Assembly: GCA_001512545.1 (NCBI GenBank)
Contig: LFSI01000067.1
Location: forward strand, 1-33,101
DNA from: Clostridia bacterium DTU065
Lineage (GTDB): Bacteria > Bacillota > DTU065
Direction of reading: 5' to 3'
Length of the DNA stretch: 33,101 bases
Positions 1 through 8,609 of the stretch are shown piece after piece; positions within the stretch are counted from its first letter, which is position 1; the number at the start of each line of letters is the position of its first letter. The notes under the pieces were generated by a model. That model made no database searches. It had not been told where the DNA came from and was given only the letters and a program-made list of their open reading frames with translations. The position numbers were made by a program, and so were the translations under genes.

Positions 1-40
1 TCCCAAATTGATTCTATCAGACACACACTATTTGTCCAAA

Positions 41-1288
41 TCAATTAGGGGGCTTAATAGTGTTGAGGCGGAAGACTATATAGCCGATAACAAACATTAT
101 GGAAATCGCCCCTACTGCGTACTTGGAACTTCCCGTAAGCTGGGTGACGACCCCCATCATGGTAGTGCCGGCAAAAGACGCTCCCTTGCCGAAAATATCG
201 TAGATGCCAAAGTACTCGCTGGACTTTTCCTTAGGAACGATTTTAGCATAGTAGCTCCTGGAAAGGGCTTGGATAGCACCTTGGAACACCGCTACAAACA
301 CCGCAAGGGTCCAGAACTCCCAGGCTTTATCCAGCTGCAGGGCAAAGGCAGTGATGAGGAAGTAGCCCACAATACAGACTTTGATCAGGTCTTCGGTCTT
401 GAACTTCTTGGAGAGCCTGCCGAAAAGCAGTGCACACGGAAAGGCAACTATCTGGGTAAGGAGCAGTGCCCCTAGAAGGTTGTTGTCGCTGATCCCCACA
501 TCCTTGCCGTAGGAGGTTGCCATACCAATAATGGTGTGGACTCCATCGATGTAGAAAAAGTAAGCGATGAGAAACACCAGAATATGCTTATACTCTTTCA
601 GTTCTCCGAAAACCCTTCCCAGCCTCTGGAAGGCCTTACCAACAGGATTGACCTTTGCCTCAACGAAGTACTGCTGTTCGTAAGTCTTGAGCAGAGGCAA
701 AGTAGCCACAAGCCACCACAAAGACGTGAGCGCAAAGCCGATGCCTGTTGCCACAGCAGCGCTTAGGCCGATCTTGTCTGCAAAGAGTATCAGACCGAGG
801 CTGATGGTAAAGGGAATACAGCTCCCAATGTAACCCCAGGCAAACCCTGCAGAGGAGACGTAATCCATTCTGTCGTCAATGGTAACGTCGGAGAGCATCG
901 AATCGTAGAATATTAAACTCCCGTTAAAGCCAACCTTGGCGATGACAAACACTGCCAGGAACAACAACCACTGCATGGGGACTGCCAGAGCCGCGCAGCC
1001 CAAAACACCGAGCATCATAAACAAGGTGAACATCGGTTTTTTGAAGCCCTTGGTATCGGCAAGGGCTCCGAGAATCGGACCGAGCACCGCCACGATCAGC
1101 GTCGAAGCGGAAAGAGCGTATCCCCAGTAAGCAGTGGAGTCTGCTGCAGATACCCCCTGTGCAGCAGCTGTGTTCTTGAAGAAAATCGGAATGATGGTTG
1201 AAACCAGCATAATAAAAGCTGAATTTCCGACGTCGTACAACACCCAGTTTCTCTCAAGTTTGTTGAGTTTTACTAGACTTTTCCCCAC
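41..1288 (-). CDS. MFS transporter, UMF1 (Atg22/BtlA-like) family
   Basis: A 415-residue, almost wholly hydrophobic protein with about 12 predicted membrane segments. It opens with the family signature NWVLYDVGNSAFIMLVSTIIP, which matches the NWALYDWANSAF motif of UMF1-type major facilitator permeases (Atg22 vacuolar effluxer relatives). A loop after the second helix (GALADTKGFKKP) is the usual MFS motif A between helices 2 and 3. Substrates of bacterial UMF1 proteins are mostly unknown. The GTG start at 1288 is supported by an AGGGGG ribosome-binding site 7-8 bases upstream. The gene follows the phospholipase C-like gene by 23 bases on the same strand, so the two are probably co-transcribed. 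No terminator is visible in the 40 bases before the window edge. The family call is firm; the transported compound is not known. Confidence 0.9.
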   Translation of the reverse strand: MGKSLVKLNKLERNWVLYDVGNSAFIMLVSTIIPIFFKNTAAAQGVSAADSTAYWGYALSASTLIVAVLGPILGALADTKGFKKPMFTLFMMLGVLGCAALAVPMQWLLFLAVFVIAKVGFNGSLIFYDSMLSDVTIDDRMDYVSSAGFAWGYIGSCIPFTISLGLILFADKIGLSAAVATGIGFALTSLWWLVATLPLLKTYEQQYFVEAKVNPVGKAFQRLGRVFGELKEYKHILVFLIAYFFYIDGVHTIIGMATSYGKDVGISDNNLLGALLLTQIVAFPCALLFGRLSKKFKTEDLIKVCIVGYFLITAFALQLDKAWEFWTLAVFVAVFQGAIQALSRSYYAKIVPKEKSSEYFGIYDIFGKGASFAGTTMMGVVTQLTGSSKYAVGAISIMFVIGYIVFRLNTIKPPN

Positions 1289-1311
1289 AATTGTACCCCC
1301 TTGTTCTCTCC

Positions 1312-2100
1312 CTACCCAAAATTCCGTGCAAAACGACTGCTAAGCGGAGCCCCTCCTGAGAGGTTTGCGACAAAACCCTCAATGAGTTCCGCCGTTTCCT
1401 CCACCGCATCCAGATACAGTGCTTTTAGCTCCCTGCTGATCTCCGGGAAACCGGGTTCCGGATCTTTCTTCAGCAGAAGGCCGATCATTCCTTGGTAGTT
1501 GCCGCTGAGTTTGAAGGCTGTGGCGACCAATAGTCTTTTCATCCCGCCAGGGGCAACCAGCATAGACAGATTGAGCCTCATAGATTTGAGAGCTCTTAGG
1601 ATCTCTTCAGGATCCACCTCGTGGAAAAACTTGGCAATAACCGAAGCACACTCTAAAGTCGGTTTGATGTGCCCGACAGGCTTGTGTTTCAAAGGGTTCA
1701 GTCCGTGCTCTTCCATGAGCAGGCGATCGAACTCCGCTTCGATCTCTGCATGGTCCAAGCCTTCCTCTTCTCTTTCCCTAATGTAAGGGTGGCACTGGCT
1801 ATCCAGCATGTAATGGCAGATAAAACCGCTGAGATAAGCGATCTCTTGAGCTTTCTCTCCTTTCTCTCTTAAAATGCTTCGAGCATTTTCCAAAAAGCTT
1901 GTAAACTCTCTTTTGTGAATCTCCGAACCCTGAGCCTTTACCGGATTCTTTTTCAGGGCTTTGTAGTAGAACAAGATGTCCGGACCGTGCAAGCCGATGT
2001 TGAACAGGTCTGCGTTTTCCCCGATCAATTGTTGCAGTTTTGGGGAAAACCGCTTTCTTACTTCTCCGCCAAAAGAGTAATGAGCAAATGTAGTAGGCAT
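1312..2100 (-). CDS. Zinc-dependent phospholipase C-like protein (Zn_dep_PLPC family)
   Basis: A 262-residue protein with the metal-ligand pattern of the zinc-dependent phospholipase C / S1-P1 fold. It has an early His (FAHYSFG, residue 7), LHGPDILFYY near residue 38, a central helix with CHYMLDSQCHPYI, and a downstream DHAEIEAEFDRLL. In bacterial cytosolic members of this family these His/Asp residues bind Zn. There is no signal peptide, unlike secreted clostridial alpha-toxins, so this is more likely an intracellular metal-dependent hydrolase of unknown substrate than a toxin. It starts at the ATG at 2100, although no strong Shine-Dalgarno is visible. The MFS gene follows 23 bases downstream, suggesting an operon. 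Family confidence is high, substrate confidence low. Confidence 0.82.
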   Translation of the reverse strand: MPTTFAHYSFGGEVRKRFSPKLQQLIGENADLFNIGLHGPDILFYYKALKKNPVKAQGSEIHKREFTSFLENARSILREKGEKAQEIAYLSGFICHYMLDSQCHPYIREREEEGLDHAEIEAEFDRLLMEEHGLNPLKHKPVGHIKPTLECASVIAKFFHEVDPEEILRALKSMRLNLSMLVAPGGMKRLLVATAFKLSGNYQGMIGLLLKKDPEPGFPEISRELKALYLDAVEETAELIEGFVANLSGGAPLSSRFARNFG

Positions 2101-2215
2101 AGTCTGCTGCAGATTCGCGCTTACGCCTGCTGCAGCTTTTTCACCACTTTCTCTGGAAAGTACATAATATAGAAGTTATCTAACTGGCTCTTTTATCCTG
2201 CATGTGTAATTCTGT

Positions 2216-2255
2216 AAAAAAAACGGGAGGATAAACCTACTCGGGTTTCTCCTCC
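2216..2255 (-). terminator. Intrinsic terminator after the lipoprotein gene
   Basis: On the minus strand GGAGGAGAAACCC and GGTTTATCCTCCCG form a GC-rich hairpin followed by eight T residues (the A run at 2216-2223 on the plus strand). It lies 16 bases past the stop codon of the upstream lipoprotein gene. Confidence 0.85.
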
Positions 2256-2270
2256 GCGTCATGTAGGCGG

Positions 2271-2783
2271 TCAGTTGCTGTAGTGCTTCCTTACCTCAGA
2301 ACCGCCACCCTGAGCGGCGATGACGTCTATTACAATATGCCCACTGGCACTGTCGCCAACAATCTTGAAACGGTATTTTCCAGTCTTAAGAATGCTTTCA
2401 CCTTTACCTGCCCCTTCAAAGACCTCCGAAACATCGCCGTTTTCTGCAATAAGAACACCTTTGAACCTGCCTTTATCTACCCGGGAGTCGTACTGAAGGA
2501 CGATGTCCCCTTCGTTCACAACTTCAATGGACCACATGGTCTCCATACCCATGAAGCCCTTGTAGGAAATATCCAGTTTTTCAGTCGTAACCCCACCTAT
2601 TCTAGAGCCGTAGGTGTAGGTGTCTCCTGCTCGGGCGATTTTAACACTATCATCGTAGACAGCCTTTTTATTGACGTAGGTACAACCTCTTAAGAAAACT
2701 AAAGCGAAGAAGCAGAGAATGACGATGGTGCTCAGTTTCTGGAAGTTGAACCTGCTTTTTGCCGGACTGCAACAGCTGCTCAT
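2271..2783 (-). CDS. Small lipoprotein of unknown function
   Basis: About 170 residues. A charged, Cys-containing N-terminus is followed by a hydrophobic stretch (STIVILCFFALVFLRGC) ending in a lipobox-like L-R-G-C, so Cys34 is the likely lipidated residue and the protein is membrane-anchored outside the cytoplasm. The rest (about 135 residues) is rich in beta-prone segments such as DTYTYGSRIGG, VNEGDIVLQYDSRV and GKYRFKIVGDSASGHIVIDV. The last resembles the ligand-binding beta-sandwich ends of small periplasmic proteins, but no family is recognised. The start could be GTG at 2795, but the purine-rich AGAAGG then abuts the start codon; ATG at 2783 gives better spacing. It stands alone with its own terminator. 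Confidence 0.7.
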   Translation of the reverse strand: MSSCCSPAKSRFNFQKLSTIVILCFFALVFLRGCTYVNKKAVYDDSVKIARAGDTYTYGSRIGGVTTEKLDISYKGFMGMETMWSIEVVNEGDIVLQYDSRVDKGRFKGVLIAENGDVSEVFEGAGKGESILKTGKYRFKIVGDSASGHIVIDVIAAQGGGSEVRKHYSN

Positions 2784-3027
2784 TTTCTTTCTCACCCTTC
2801 TCTTTTCTATCGTTTGATAGTCCGTGTTTCATTTCTAAATCTGAAAGATTTATCCTTCCGTAAAACCCGAAGAAGCACAGATAAAACGGAAAAACCGTAA
2901 GAACCGCCTACTGAAACGCCCGAGGCTGTTGTTCTCGGAGTAACGTAGATGGTCTCTCCTGCTTTCTCTTTCCTAAAATACCACCGTTTCACTGAGAAGA
3001 ATCGAGGAGTCTTCAAATCCAGGCAGT

Positions 3028-3068
3028 AAAAAAACCAGGCAGAAACTGCGTTCTGACCTAGTTTTTTT
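3028..3068 (-). terminator. Intrinsic terminator after the YkuS-like gene
   Basis: AGGCAGAA and TTCTG-A-CCT form a stem around ACTGCG. It is flanked by an A run on the left (3028-3034) and a T run on the right (3062-3068), so it could stop transcription in either direction. It lies just downstream of the YkuS-like gene. Confidence 0.8.
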
Positions 3069-3075
3069 GGTCCTT

Positions 3076-3324
3076 TTAGTGTTCGTAATGGACCTTCATA
3101 GCCCGTTCCACTTCATCGACGATCTCGTTTTCGGTAAGGCCGGAAGCATCGACGATGATCGGTCTCTTCCTTGTGTGATCGCCTAGAACGTTTTTCTTCA
3201 TGCCGCTGATGACAGCAACTGCTGCCTGGTCCAGACTATCCAGGCTCGCCACTTGGTAACCCCTACCCTGGAGGACGTCTTTGACGTTTCCCAGTGTATC
3301 TTCAACTGCAACGATATGCTTCAC
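3076..3324 (-). CDS. YkuS-like protein, UPF0180 family
   Basis: An 82-residue protein matching the UPF0180 pattern found in Bacilli and Clostridia. It has an N-terminal IVAVEDTLGNVKDVLQGRGY (compare IAVEENLSEIKEAL of YkuS), a middle VISGMKKNVLGD corresponding to the family VTGQDTNVMG, and a C-terminal PIIVDASGLTENEIVDEVE close to the family VINASGLTAEEVVQEVE. The function of UPF0180 proteins is unknown. The GTG start at 3324 has GGGAGTGA about 5 bases upstream. It is a single-gene unit between a divergent DUF2935 gene and its own terminator. Confidence 0.85.
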   Translation of the reverse strand: MKHIVAVEDTLGNVKDVLQGRGYQVASLDSLDQAAVAVISGMKKNVLGDHTRKRPIIVDASGLTENEIVDEVERAMKVHYEH

Positions 3325-3519
3325 TTGATCACTCCCTACAGTGGTATTTCTGGTTCTAATCTCTCCAAAAACAAGCTCGATTATTTAGAGCATCCGATCC
3401 CTTTTCCGTTCGCGCTCTTTTCCACCAAACCGTGGATCTCTGATCCCGAAGTTCCTGAAAGGCGCAACTCTCCTACCTCAGTCATAGTCTATGGTATAGA
3501 CCGTTGAGGGGGTATTTTT

Positions 3520-4416
3520 GTGCTGTCACGAAACGAGTATGTACGACTGTCTCTGGAGATCAATCTTTTCTTTCAGAGGATCATGAAAGAGCATCTGTTC
3601 TTTATTGAGACCAGTCTGCCGCCAGCTGCAGCGAACCTAATGCTTGACGCTAGGCGGCTCAAAGAGAGTTTCGAAGAACTTCTGCATGAAACGGTTTTCT
3701 ATGCAAACGGTGTGATTTCCAATGAAACCATCAAGGCCGAAGAGATCGTCACTCCCTACACTTTGCAAGCTGAAGAGATCACGGCAAGGTTGACCGGGGC
3801 TATGATTAATACGGCAATCACCGAGTCCGAACTGGCCTTGACAGGAAATGATGGTGAAGACAACTCCTGCCTGTTCGAAGTTGTAAACTCCATCAATGAA
3901 CGTGCCATAAACCTTGTTTCGAGCACCATCGCTTTAAAGAGGGAGATCATTCGCGATCAGAGAATCTGCGATCTGTTCATCTTCCTTTATCCCCTGCTAA
4001 TGGAGCACATCACCAGAGAAGCGGTGTACTTCCTAGAAACTCTGGAAGCCCTCCAGGAAAGCCGGTTGCCAAGGCGCAGCCTCTGCGATGAACTGAACTT
4101 CTGGAATACCATTATGGGCGAACACGCTGAGTTTATTGATGGGCTTCTGGATCCTACAGAAAAGGCCCTCAAAGAGACCGCTGCAAAACTTGCAGACAAA
4201 TTCGAGCAACTGGTTGAAGGGTGCAAGAACACCAGCGAAAAGCGCATCGTAGAAGAAAGCACCAAGACCACTAAGCAGGTGCAGGAGTATAAGACCGCTG
4301 CAACAAACGGGTTAATTCAATGCCAAATCAGGTCCATCATCGTCCCGCTTCTAGGCGACCACGTACTGCGCGAGGCTAATCACTTCCTCCGCATTTTGAT
4401 GATGCTGAGCTGTTAA
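3520..4416 (+). CDS. DUF2935 domain protein, ferritin-like helical fold
   Basis: A 298-residue, all-helical protein with two repeated halves typical of DUF2935. The first half has FFQRIMKEHLFFIETSLPP (residues 17-35) and the second LLMEHITREAVYFLETLEAL (about 153-172). FWNTIMGEHAEFIDGLLDPTE and a closing LLGDHVLREANHFLRIL follow. The repeated E-H...E pairs inside helices look like metal ligands of a ferritin-like bundle. The family is common in spore-forming Clostridia and its function is not established. The GTG start at 3520 has a strong GAGGGGG site at 3506-3512. It is convergent with the LysE-type exporter and they share the terminator at 4489-4514. Family call firm, function unknown. Confidence 0.87.
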   Translation: MLSRNEYVRLSLEINLFFQRIMKEHLFFIETSLPPAAANLMLDARRLKESFEELLHETVFYANGVISNETIKAEEIVTPYTLQAEEITARLTGAMINTAITESELALTGNDGEDNSCLFEVVNSINERAINLVSSTIALKREIIRDQRICDLFIFLYPLLMEHITREAVYFLETLEALQESRLPRRSLCDELNFWNTIMGEHAEFIDGLLDPTEKALKETAAKLADKFEQLVEGCKNTSEKRIVEESTKTTKQVQEYKTAATNGLIQCQIRSIIVPLLGDHVLREANHFLRILMMLSC

Positions 4417-4488
4417 TCCGCTCGCTTCGAAACAGCTGCAATGTACAGCCTGAACTTGACGCAGCTTCGCACACAACCTCATAAAAGC

Positions 4489-4514
4489 AAAAAGACCGCT
4501 ATCGCGGTCTTTCT
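4489..4514. terminator. Bidirectional intrinsic terminator
   Basis: AAAGACCGC-TATC-GCGGTCTTT forms a perfect 9-bp stem with an A run on the left and TTTCTT on the right. It sits between the convergent DUF2935 gene (+) and LysE-family gene (-), and can serve both. Confidence 0.85.
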
Positions 4515-4592
4515 TATGTTCAAATAGATGCGCAAGCGACAAACCGAGATACCGCTATTCCGTGAGTAAAGCGCTCTTGCGGTATTAGACTT

Positions 4593-5237
4593 CTAAAATA
4601 GCATCTGCCAGCCGCCTACGGCAAACTTCACGGCAAAAGCCAAGAGGAAAACTCCTAACACAACGATGAGACCTTGATAAACCTTGTCGCTCATAAGGCT
4701 TTTACCCTTGTGCATGGCAAAGGACACGGCACTGTACCAGGTGAGATCCGAAAGGATGTGCCCCACAAAGAAAAGCAGAACTCCTAAGATGCCAAGGGTG
4801 TAGGCCTGTCTCACCGACTCTATGCCTGTGGTCGCCCACCACATGATGAAGTAGGGGTTGGTGATACTCACCAGGACTCCTGCAAGAACCAGATTCTTCT
4901 CCCACTTCCGCTCGCTCTGGGTTTTCGAGAGGGAGACGGTCTTCTGCAGGCCAGACTTGATCATGCCATAACCCATCCAGGCCAGGAACAACCCGCCTAT
5001 AAGGCCGATTAATCCGGCGACAGTCGGGTTTTCAAAAAAGGCGCTGAGGCCAAAGGCCATGGCAAACACCAGCAGGAGCTCCAGGATGCCGTGGCCGAGA
5101 ACCACTAGAGGGCCTGCAATAAAACCCTTCCTGAGGCTGCCACTAATGGTGACGCCAAGCATTGGTCCTGGCATCATGGCCCCTGAAAAGCCGATCAAGA
5201 ACGCGCTCAAAAATGTGCCCCAAACCGTTAGATCCAT
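4593..5237 (-). CDS. LysE-family amino-acid/metabolite exporter
   Basis: A 214-residue membrane protein with about six hydrophobic segments. Near the N-terminus it carries the LysE/RhtB hallmark GFSGAMMPGPMLGVTISGSLRKG (residues 17-39), equivalent to the family PGP motif followed by a glycine-rich helix. Later NPYFIMWWATTG matches the conserved NPKxxLFWxA region of the second half. Members export amino acids or related small molecules across the cytoplasmic membrane; the substrate here cannot be told. The ATG at 5237 has only a weak purine-rich site (GGAAAG) about a dozen bases upstream. It is divergent from the GTPase-nuclease fusion gene. Confidence 0.88.
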   Translation of the reverse strand: MDLTVWGTFLSAFLIGFSGAMMPGPMLGVTISGSLRKGFIAGPLVVLGHGILELLLVFAMAFGLSAFFENPTVAGLIGLIGGLFLAWMGYGMIKSGLQKTVSLSKTQSERKWEKNLVLAGVLVSITNPYFIMWWATTGIESVRQAYTLGILGVLLFFVGHILSDLTWYSAVSFAMHKGKSLMSDKVYQGLIVVLGVFLLAFAVKFAVGGWQMLF

Positions 5238-5425
5238 ATCGAATCAGTCACTTTCCGCAGTTTATTTTCCAGTATATGATGGATTTCGGATTCTGTCCAG
5301 CCGAGTAAAGCGTTTCTCGGCGGAATGCGTCGTTTTTCTCAAGAAATCCGATTCTTTCCTCTTCTGTAATTACTTGCCTCAGTTTGCCCACGCGTGACCG
5401 ATCCAAGCTGTGGACCTTCGGTCGA

Positions 5426-5454
5426 TTGTAAGAACCTTAAGTTACTGGTATCAT
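5426..5454 (+). promoter_or_regulatory. Sigma-A-type promoter of the GTPase-NYN fusion gene
   Basis: TTGTAA (5426-5431), a 17-base spacer and TATCAT (5449-5454) lie 33 bases before the start codon at 5487. GAGGG at 5471-5475 is the ribosome-binding site. No leader-peptide attenuator of the kind seen upstream of tet(M) is visible. Confidence 0.5.
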
Positions 5455-5486
5455 TTAAAGGAATTCAGCAGAGGGAATGAACCGAG

Positions 5487-8123
5487 ATGAAAAAGATCGT
5501 TATTGGAATACTAGCACACGTTGATGCTGGGAAAACCACCCTTTCAGAAAGCATGCTCTATCTGAGCGGCCAAATCAGGAAACTGGGTAGAGTCGACAAA
5601 AAAGACTCCTTTTTGGACATGCATGAACTGGAAAGACAGCGAGGGATCACCATCTTCTCCAAGCAGGCAGCATTTCAAGTGGGAGATACTCAGTTCACGC
5701 TTTTGGACACCCCTGGGCATGTGGATTTCTCAGCTGAAATGGAGCGTACTCTGCAGGTCCTAGATTACGCCATTCTAGTTATTAGTGGTGCAGACGGAGT
5801 CCAAGCCCATACCTCTACTTTGTGGCGGCTTCTTACCCTACACAAGATACCTACATTCGTTTTTGTAAACAAAATGGATCAGATCGGTGCAGAAAGAGAG
5901 TCCCTTCTTGTGCAGCTGAAAAAACAGCTTGATGAAAGGTGCATTCCTTTTGAGGAAGCTCCGACAGCCAGCTTCTTTGAGGAGCTTGCTCTGTGCGACG
6001 AAGGTATGATGCACGCCTATCTTGAAACAAACCGCATCGAAACAGGGCTGATCAAGAGGGCTATCCAAGGACGCAAAGTCTTCCCCTGTTTCTTTGGCTC
6101 TGCCTTAAAGCTAGATGGAGTTGAACCCTTTCTCCGCAGCCTTGACCTGTACACAACAGCTCCTGTCTATGGGAAGGAGTTCGGTGCAAAGGTCTTCAAA
6201 ATCTCCCGAGACGACCAGGGTAACCGCCTCACTCACCTGAAGGTCACGGGAGGGCGTTTGCAGGTGAAGAGCGTCCTCTCCAACGGGCAATGGGAAGAAA
6301 AGATCAACCAAATCCGCATTTACTCAGGTGAAAAGTACGAAGTTGTTGGTGAAGTAGAGCCGGGAATGATCTGCGCTGTAACGGGTCTGACCCAAAGCAA
6401 ACCCGGAGAAGGTCTCGGTATTGAGAAAGACTCGTCCGCTCCTGTCTTGGAGCCAGTGCTCTCTTACCGGGTAATTCTACCGGAAGGCTGCGACCACAGA
6501 GCTTTTCTACCTAAACTACAAGAGATCGAGGATGAGCATCCCGAGCTGAGAATCCACTGGAACAGTGAGCTGCAGGAGATCCAAGCCCAGATCATGGGCG
6601 ACATTCAGATTGAGATTTTGAAGAGCTTGATTCATACACGTTTTGATGTTGAGGTGCAGTTCGATACAGGAAGAATCCTCTATAAGGAAACCATCGCCAA
6701 TACCGTGGAAGGCGTTGGTCACTTCGAGCCTTTGAGGCACTACGCTGAAGTCCATCTCCTTCTAGAACCTGGAAAACGGGGAAGTGGTTTACTCTTTGCA
6801 AGCGCCTGCAGCGAAGAGGTCCTGGGGAAAAACTGGCAGAACCTGGTTCTTACGCACCTTAAAGAAAAGAAACACATAGGCGTCCTCACAGGTTCGGAGA
6901 TCACCGATATGAAGATCACTTTGATCTCCGGCCGAGCCCACAACCAGCATACACAAGGCGGAGACTTCAGAGAAGCTACTTACAGAGCGGTGCGGCAGGG
7001 TCTGAAAGAAGCAGAGTCCATCCTCCTTGAACCCTACTACTCCTTCCGCCTGGAGGTGCCGACAGCATCGGTTGGAAAAGCCATGACCGACGTGGAACAG
7101 ATGCACGGAACCTGCGAAATTCTCGAGCACGGCAATGAGTTCTCAGTCCTTGTGGGCACTGCCCCTGTATCTACCATGCGCAATTACCACAGGGAGGTGC
7201 TGGCCTATACCAATGGACGGGGCAGGCTCTTCTGTAATTTAGATGGTTACCAGCCCTGCCACAATGCCCAGGAGGTTATCGCGGAGATCGGCTACGACTC
7301 AGAAAGCGATCTGGAAAACCCCACAGGTTCTGTTTTCTGCGCAAACGGGACAAGCTTTCTGGTGAGTTGGAACGAGGTAAAGACGTACATGCACCTCGAG
7401 CCTTATTTCAAAGCTCCACACGGCAGAGGAGATCAGAGCATCTCGAAGAGTCCCAAAAAGGAGCAGGATAGTTCTACCGACGACGATTACTACTACTTAG
7501 GGCTAGTAAACCCCAAGCAGGCAACAAAAGCCCGGGAGCTAAGACGACGACCTTCACGTGAACCGATGAAAGATCCTTTGGAAGCCGTTTCCAAAGAAGA
7601 AAAGCCCAAGGAAAACTACCTCCTTGTCGATGGGTACAACATCATCTATGCGTGGCCCGAACTTAGAGAGCAAGCGGAAAACGAAAACATGGAAGGGGCA
7701 AGAATGGGTCTGCTTAATGCCCTCAGCAACTACCAAGCAATAAAAAACGACCATATTATTGTGGTCTTTGACGCCTACCGCACGCAGCGCTCTACCGAAG
7801 ATGTTGTTGACTATGGCAACATCCGCGTGGTCTTCACTAAAGAAGCGCAAACAGCTGACCAATATATTGAGAAGTTTGCTTACGATAATCAGAAGAAGTA
7901 CAACATCAAAGTAGCCACGTCAGATGGCTTGGAGCAAATCATTATCAGGGGTATGGGTTCTAGTTTGGTGACTCCAAATGAACTCAAAGACGAGATCGAC
8001 CAGACCCTTGAACGCTCCGAGCAAGCTTATCGCGATAAACAAGGCACGACTCGCACTTCCCTTAAGGATGCATTGTCAGAACAAGCGCTGAAGCATATTG
8101 AGGGATTGGAAGAAAGCGAGTAA
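5487..8123 (+). CDS. Tet(M)/EF-G-like ribosomal GTPase fused to C-terminal Rae1/YacP NYN nuclease domain
   Basis: An 878-residue protein. The N-terminal two thirds are a translational GTPase of the Tet(M)/Tet(W) type. They carry G1 AHVDAGKT (10-17), switch I RGITI (52-56), G3 DTPGHVDF (74-81) and G4 NKMD (128-131). EF-G domain III starts near residue 320 (PVLSYRVILP), and domains IV/V include SFRLEVPTASVGKAMTDVEQM. After a charged linker (about 640-705) comes an NYN domain close to Bacillus Rae1 (YacP): LLVDGYNIIYAWPEL, VVFDAYR, TADQYIEKFA and VATSDGLEQ. All four acidic residues (Asp715, Asp762, Asp791, Asp813) are kept. Established: Tet(M) acts at the ribosomal A-site region; Rae1 is an A-site-dependent mRNA endonuclease. 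Inference: the fusion docks on stalled or drug-bound ribosomes and cuts mRNA. The gene has its own promoter and no partner genes. Whether it gives tetracycline resistance cannot be told. Confidence 0.9.
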   Translation: MKKIVIGILAHVDAGKTTLSESMLYLSGQIRKLGRVDKKDSFLDMHELERQRGITIFSKQAAFQVGDTQFTLLDTPGHVDFSAEMERTLQVLDYAILVISGADGVQAHTSTLWRLLTLHKIPTFVFVNKMDQIGAERESLLVQLKKQLDERCIPFEEAPTASFFEELALCDEGMMHAYLETNRIETGLIKRAIQGRKVFPCFFGSALKLDGVEPFLRSLDLYTTAPVYGKEFGAKVFKISRDDQGNRLTHLKVTGGRLQVKSVLSNGQWEEKINQIRIYSGEKYEVVGEVEPGMICAVTGLTQSKPGEGLGIEKDSSAPVLEPVLSYRVILPEGCDHRAFLPKLQEIEDEHPELRIHWNSELQEIQAQIMGDIQIEILKSLIHTRFDVEVQFDTGRILYKETIANTVEGVGHFEPLRHYAEVHLLLEPGKRGSGLLFASACSEEVLGKNWQNLVLTHLKEKKHIGVLTGSEITDMKITLISGRAHNQHTQGGDFREATYRAVRQGLKEAESILLEPYYSFRLEVPTASVGKAMTDVEQMHGTCEILEHGNEFSVLVGTAPVSTMRNYHREVLAYTNGRGRLFCNLDGYQPCHNAQEVIAEIGYDSESDLENPTGSVFCANGTSFLVSWNEVKTYMHLEPYFKAPHGRGDQSISKSPKKEQDSSTDDDYYYLGLVNPKQATKARELRRRPSREPMKDPLEAVSKEEKPKENYLLVDGYNIIYAWPELREQAENENMEGARMGLLNALSNYQAIKNDHIIVVFDAYRTQRSTEDVVDYGNIRVVFTKEAQTADQYIEKFAYDNQKKYNIKVATSDGLEQIIIRGMGSSLVTPNELKDEIDQTLERSEQAYRDKQGTTRTSLKDALSEQALKHIEGLEESE

Positions 8124-8500
8124 CACGCTGTAAGCAACTCCTTTAACTTAAACCCTAGCATGAGCTGCCGAACTAAACCCTCTTTCCTTAGATGCCGGCT
8201 TCCCGACAATAGCAACTACTTTACGCGTCAACTTTTTGTATCATTCAGAAAGGATGCATTCCTTCTTTGAACGGAGGTTTGCGGTTGGATGCGCCTACCT
8301 TTAAGCAGAGTAAGTTTGTTGATCAACCGAAAAACAACGCCCAAGTATGTGTAGAGACCCTATAGGTGAGTACCTCGCTTAATCACTTAAAAGCCTGACA
8401 GTGCTTTTGTCAAAACCTAATCCAAATAAGAATAGCGAGTCCCCTCTTACGATGACTTTGTCAATCTAGGCGACAACACTAATGTTTGAGCGACCATTAC
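8124..8500. other. Intergenic stretch with no clear gene
   Basis: The part of the 486-base gap left of the terminator. A possible 26-codon reading frame (TTG at 8285 to TAG at 8365) has GGAGG at 8273-8277 with 7-base spacing, but no promoter or recognisable product. A weak hairpin, AAAAGC...GCTTTT, lies near 8390-8405. No RNA gene or repeat was recognised. Confidence 0.4.
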
Positions 8501-8545
8501 AAAAAGCCGGTGTACCCGTTCAGATACACCGGCTTCTCTTATTTT
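8501..8545. terminator. Strong bidirectional terminator
   Basis: AAGCCGGTGTA (8504-8514) pairs perfectly with TACACCGGCTT (8525-8535), an 11-bp stem. It is flanked by A's on the left and TCTTATTTT on the right. It can close the GTPase fusion transcript (+) and the CPBP protease operon (-). Confidence 0.85.
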
Positions 8546-8609
8546 CTACCACTTAAGTTCTCCAGATCCACCCATTAGCTTGGTCATCTCTTCGATCCGC
8601 GCTAACAAC

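Noticed and set aside
2104-2137. Direct repeat CTGCTGCAG (two copies 25 bases apart) upstream of the phospholipase-like gene
   Set aside because: Short and built from a common PstI-like palindrome; no promoter fits it.
2807-3016. 69-codon open frame on the minus strand between the YkuS-like and lipoprotein genes
   Set aside because: TTG start without a ribosome-binding site, low-complexity Ser/Arg composition, and no recognisable motif.
5487-7400. Plain tetracycline-resistance gene reading of the GTPase part
   Set aside because: The C-terminal nuclease domain and lack of a tet leader or mobile context make a dedicated resistance gene less likely; resistance cannot be judged from sequence alone.
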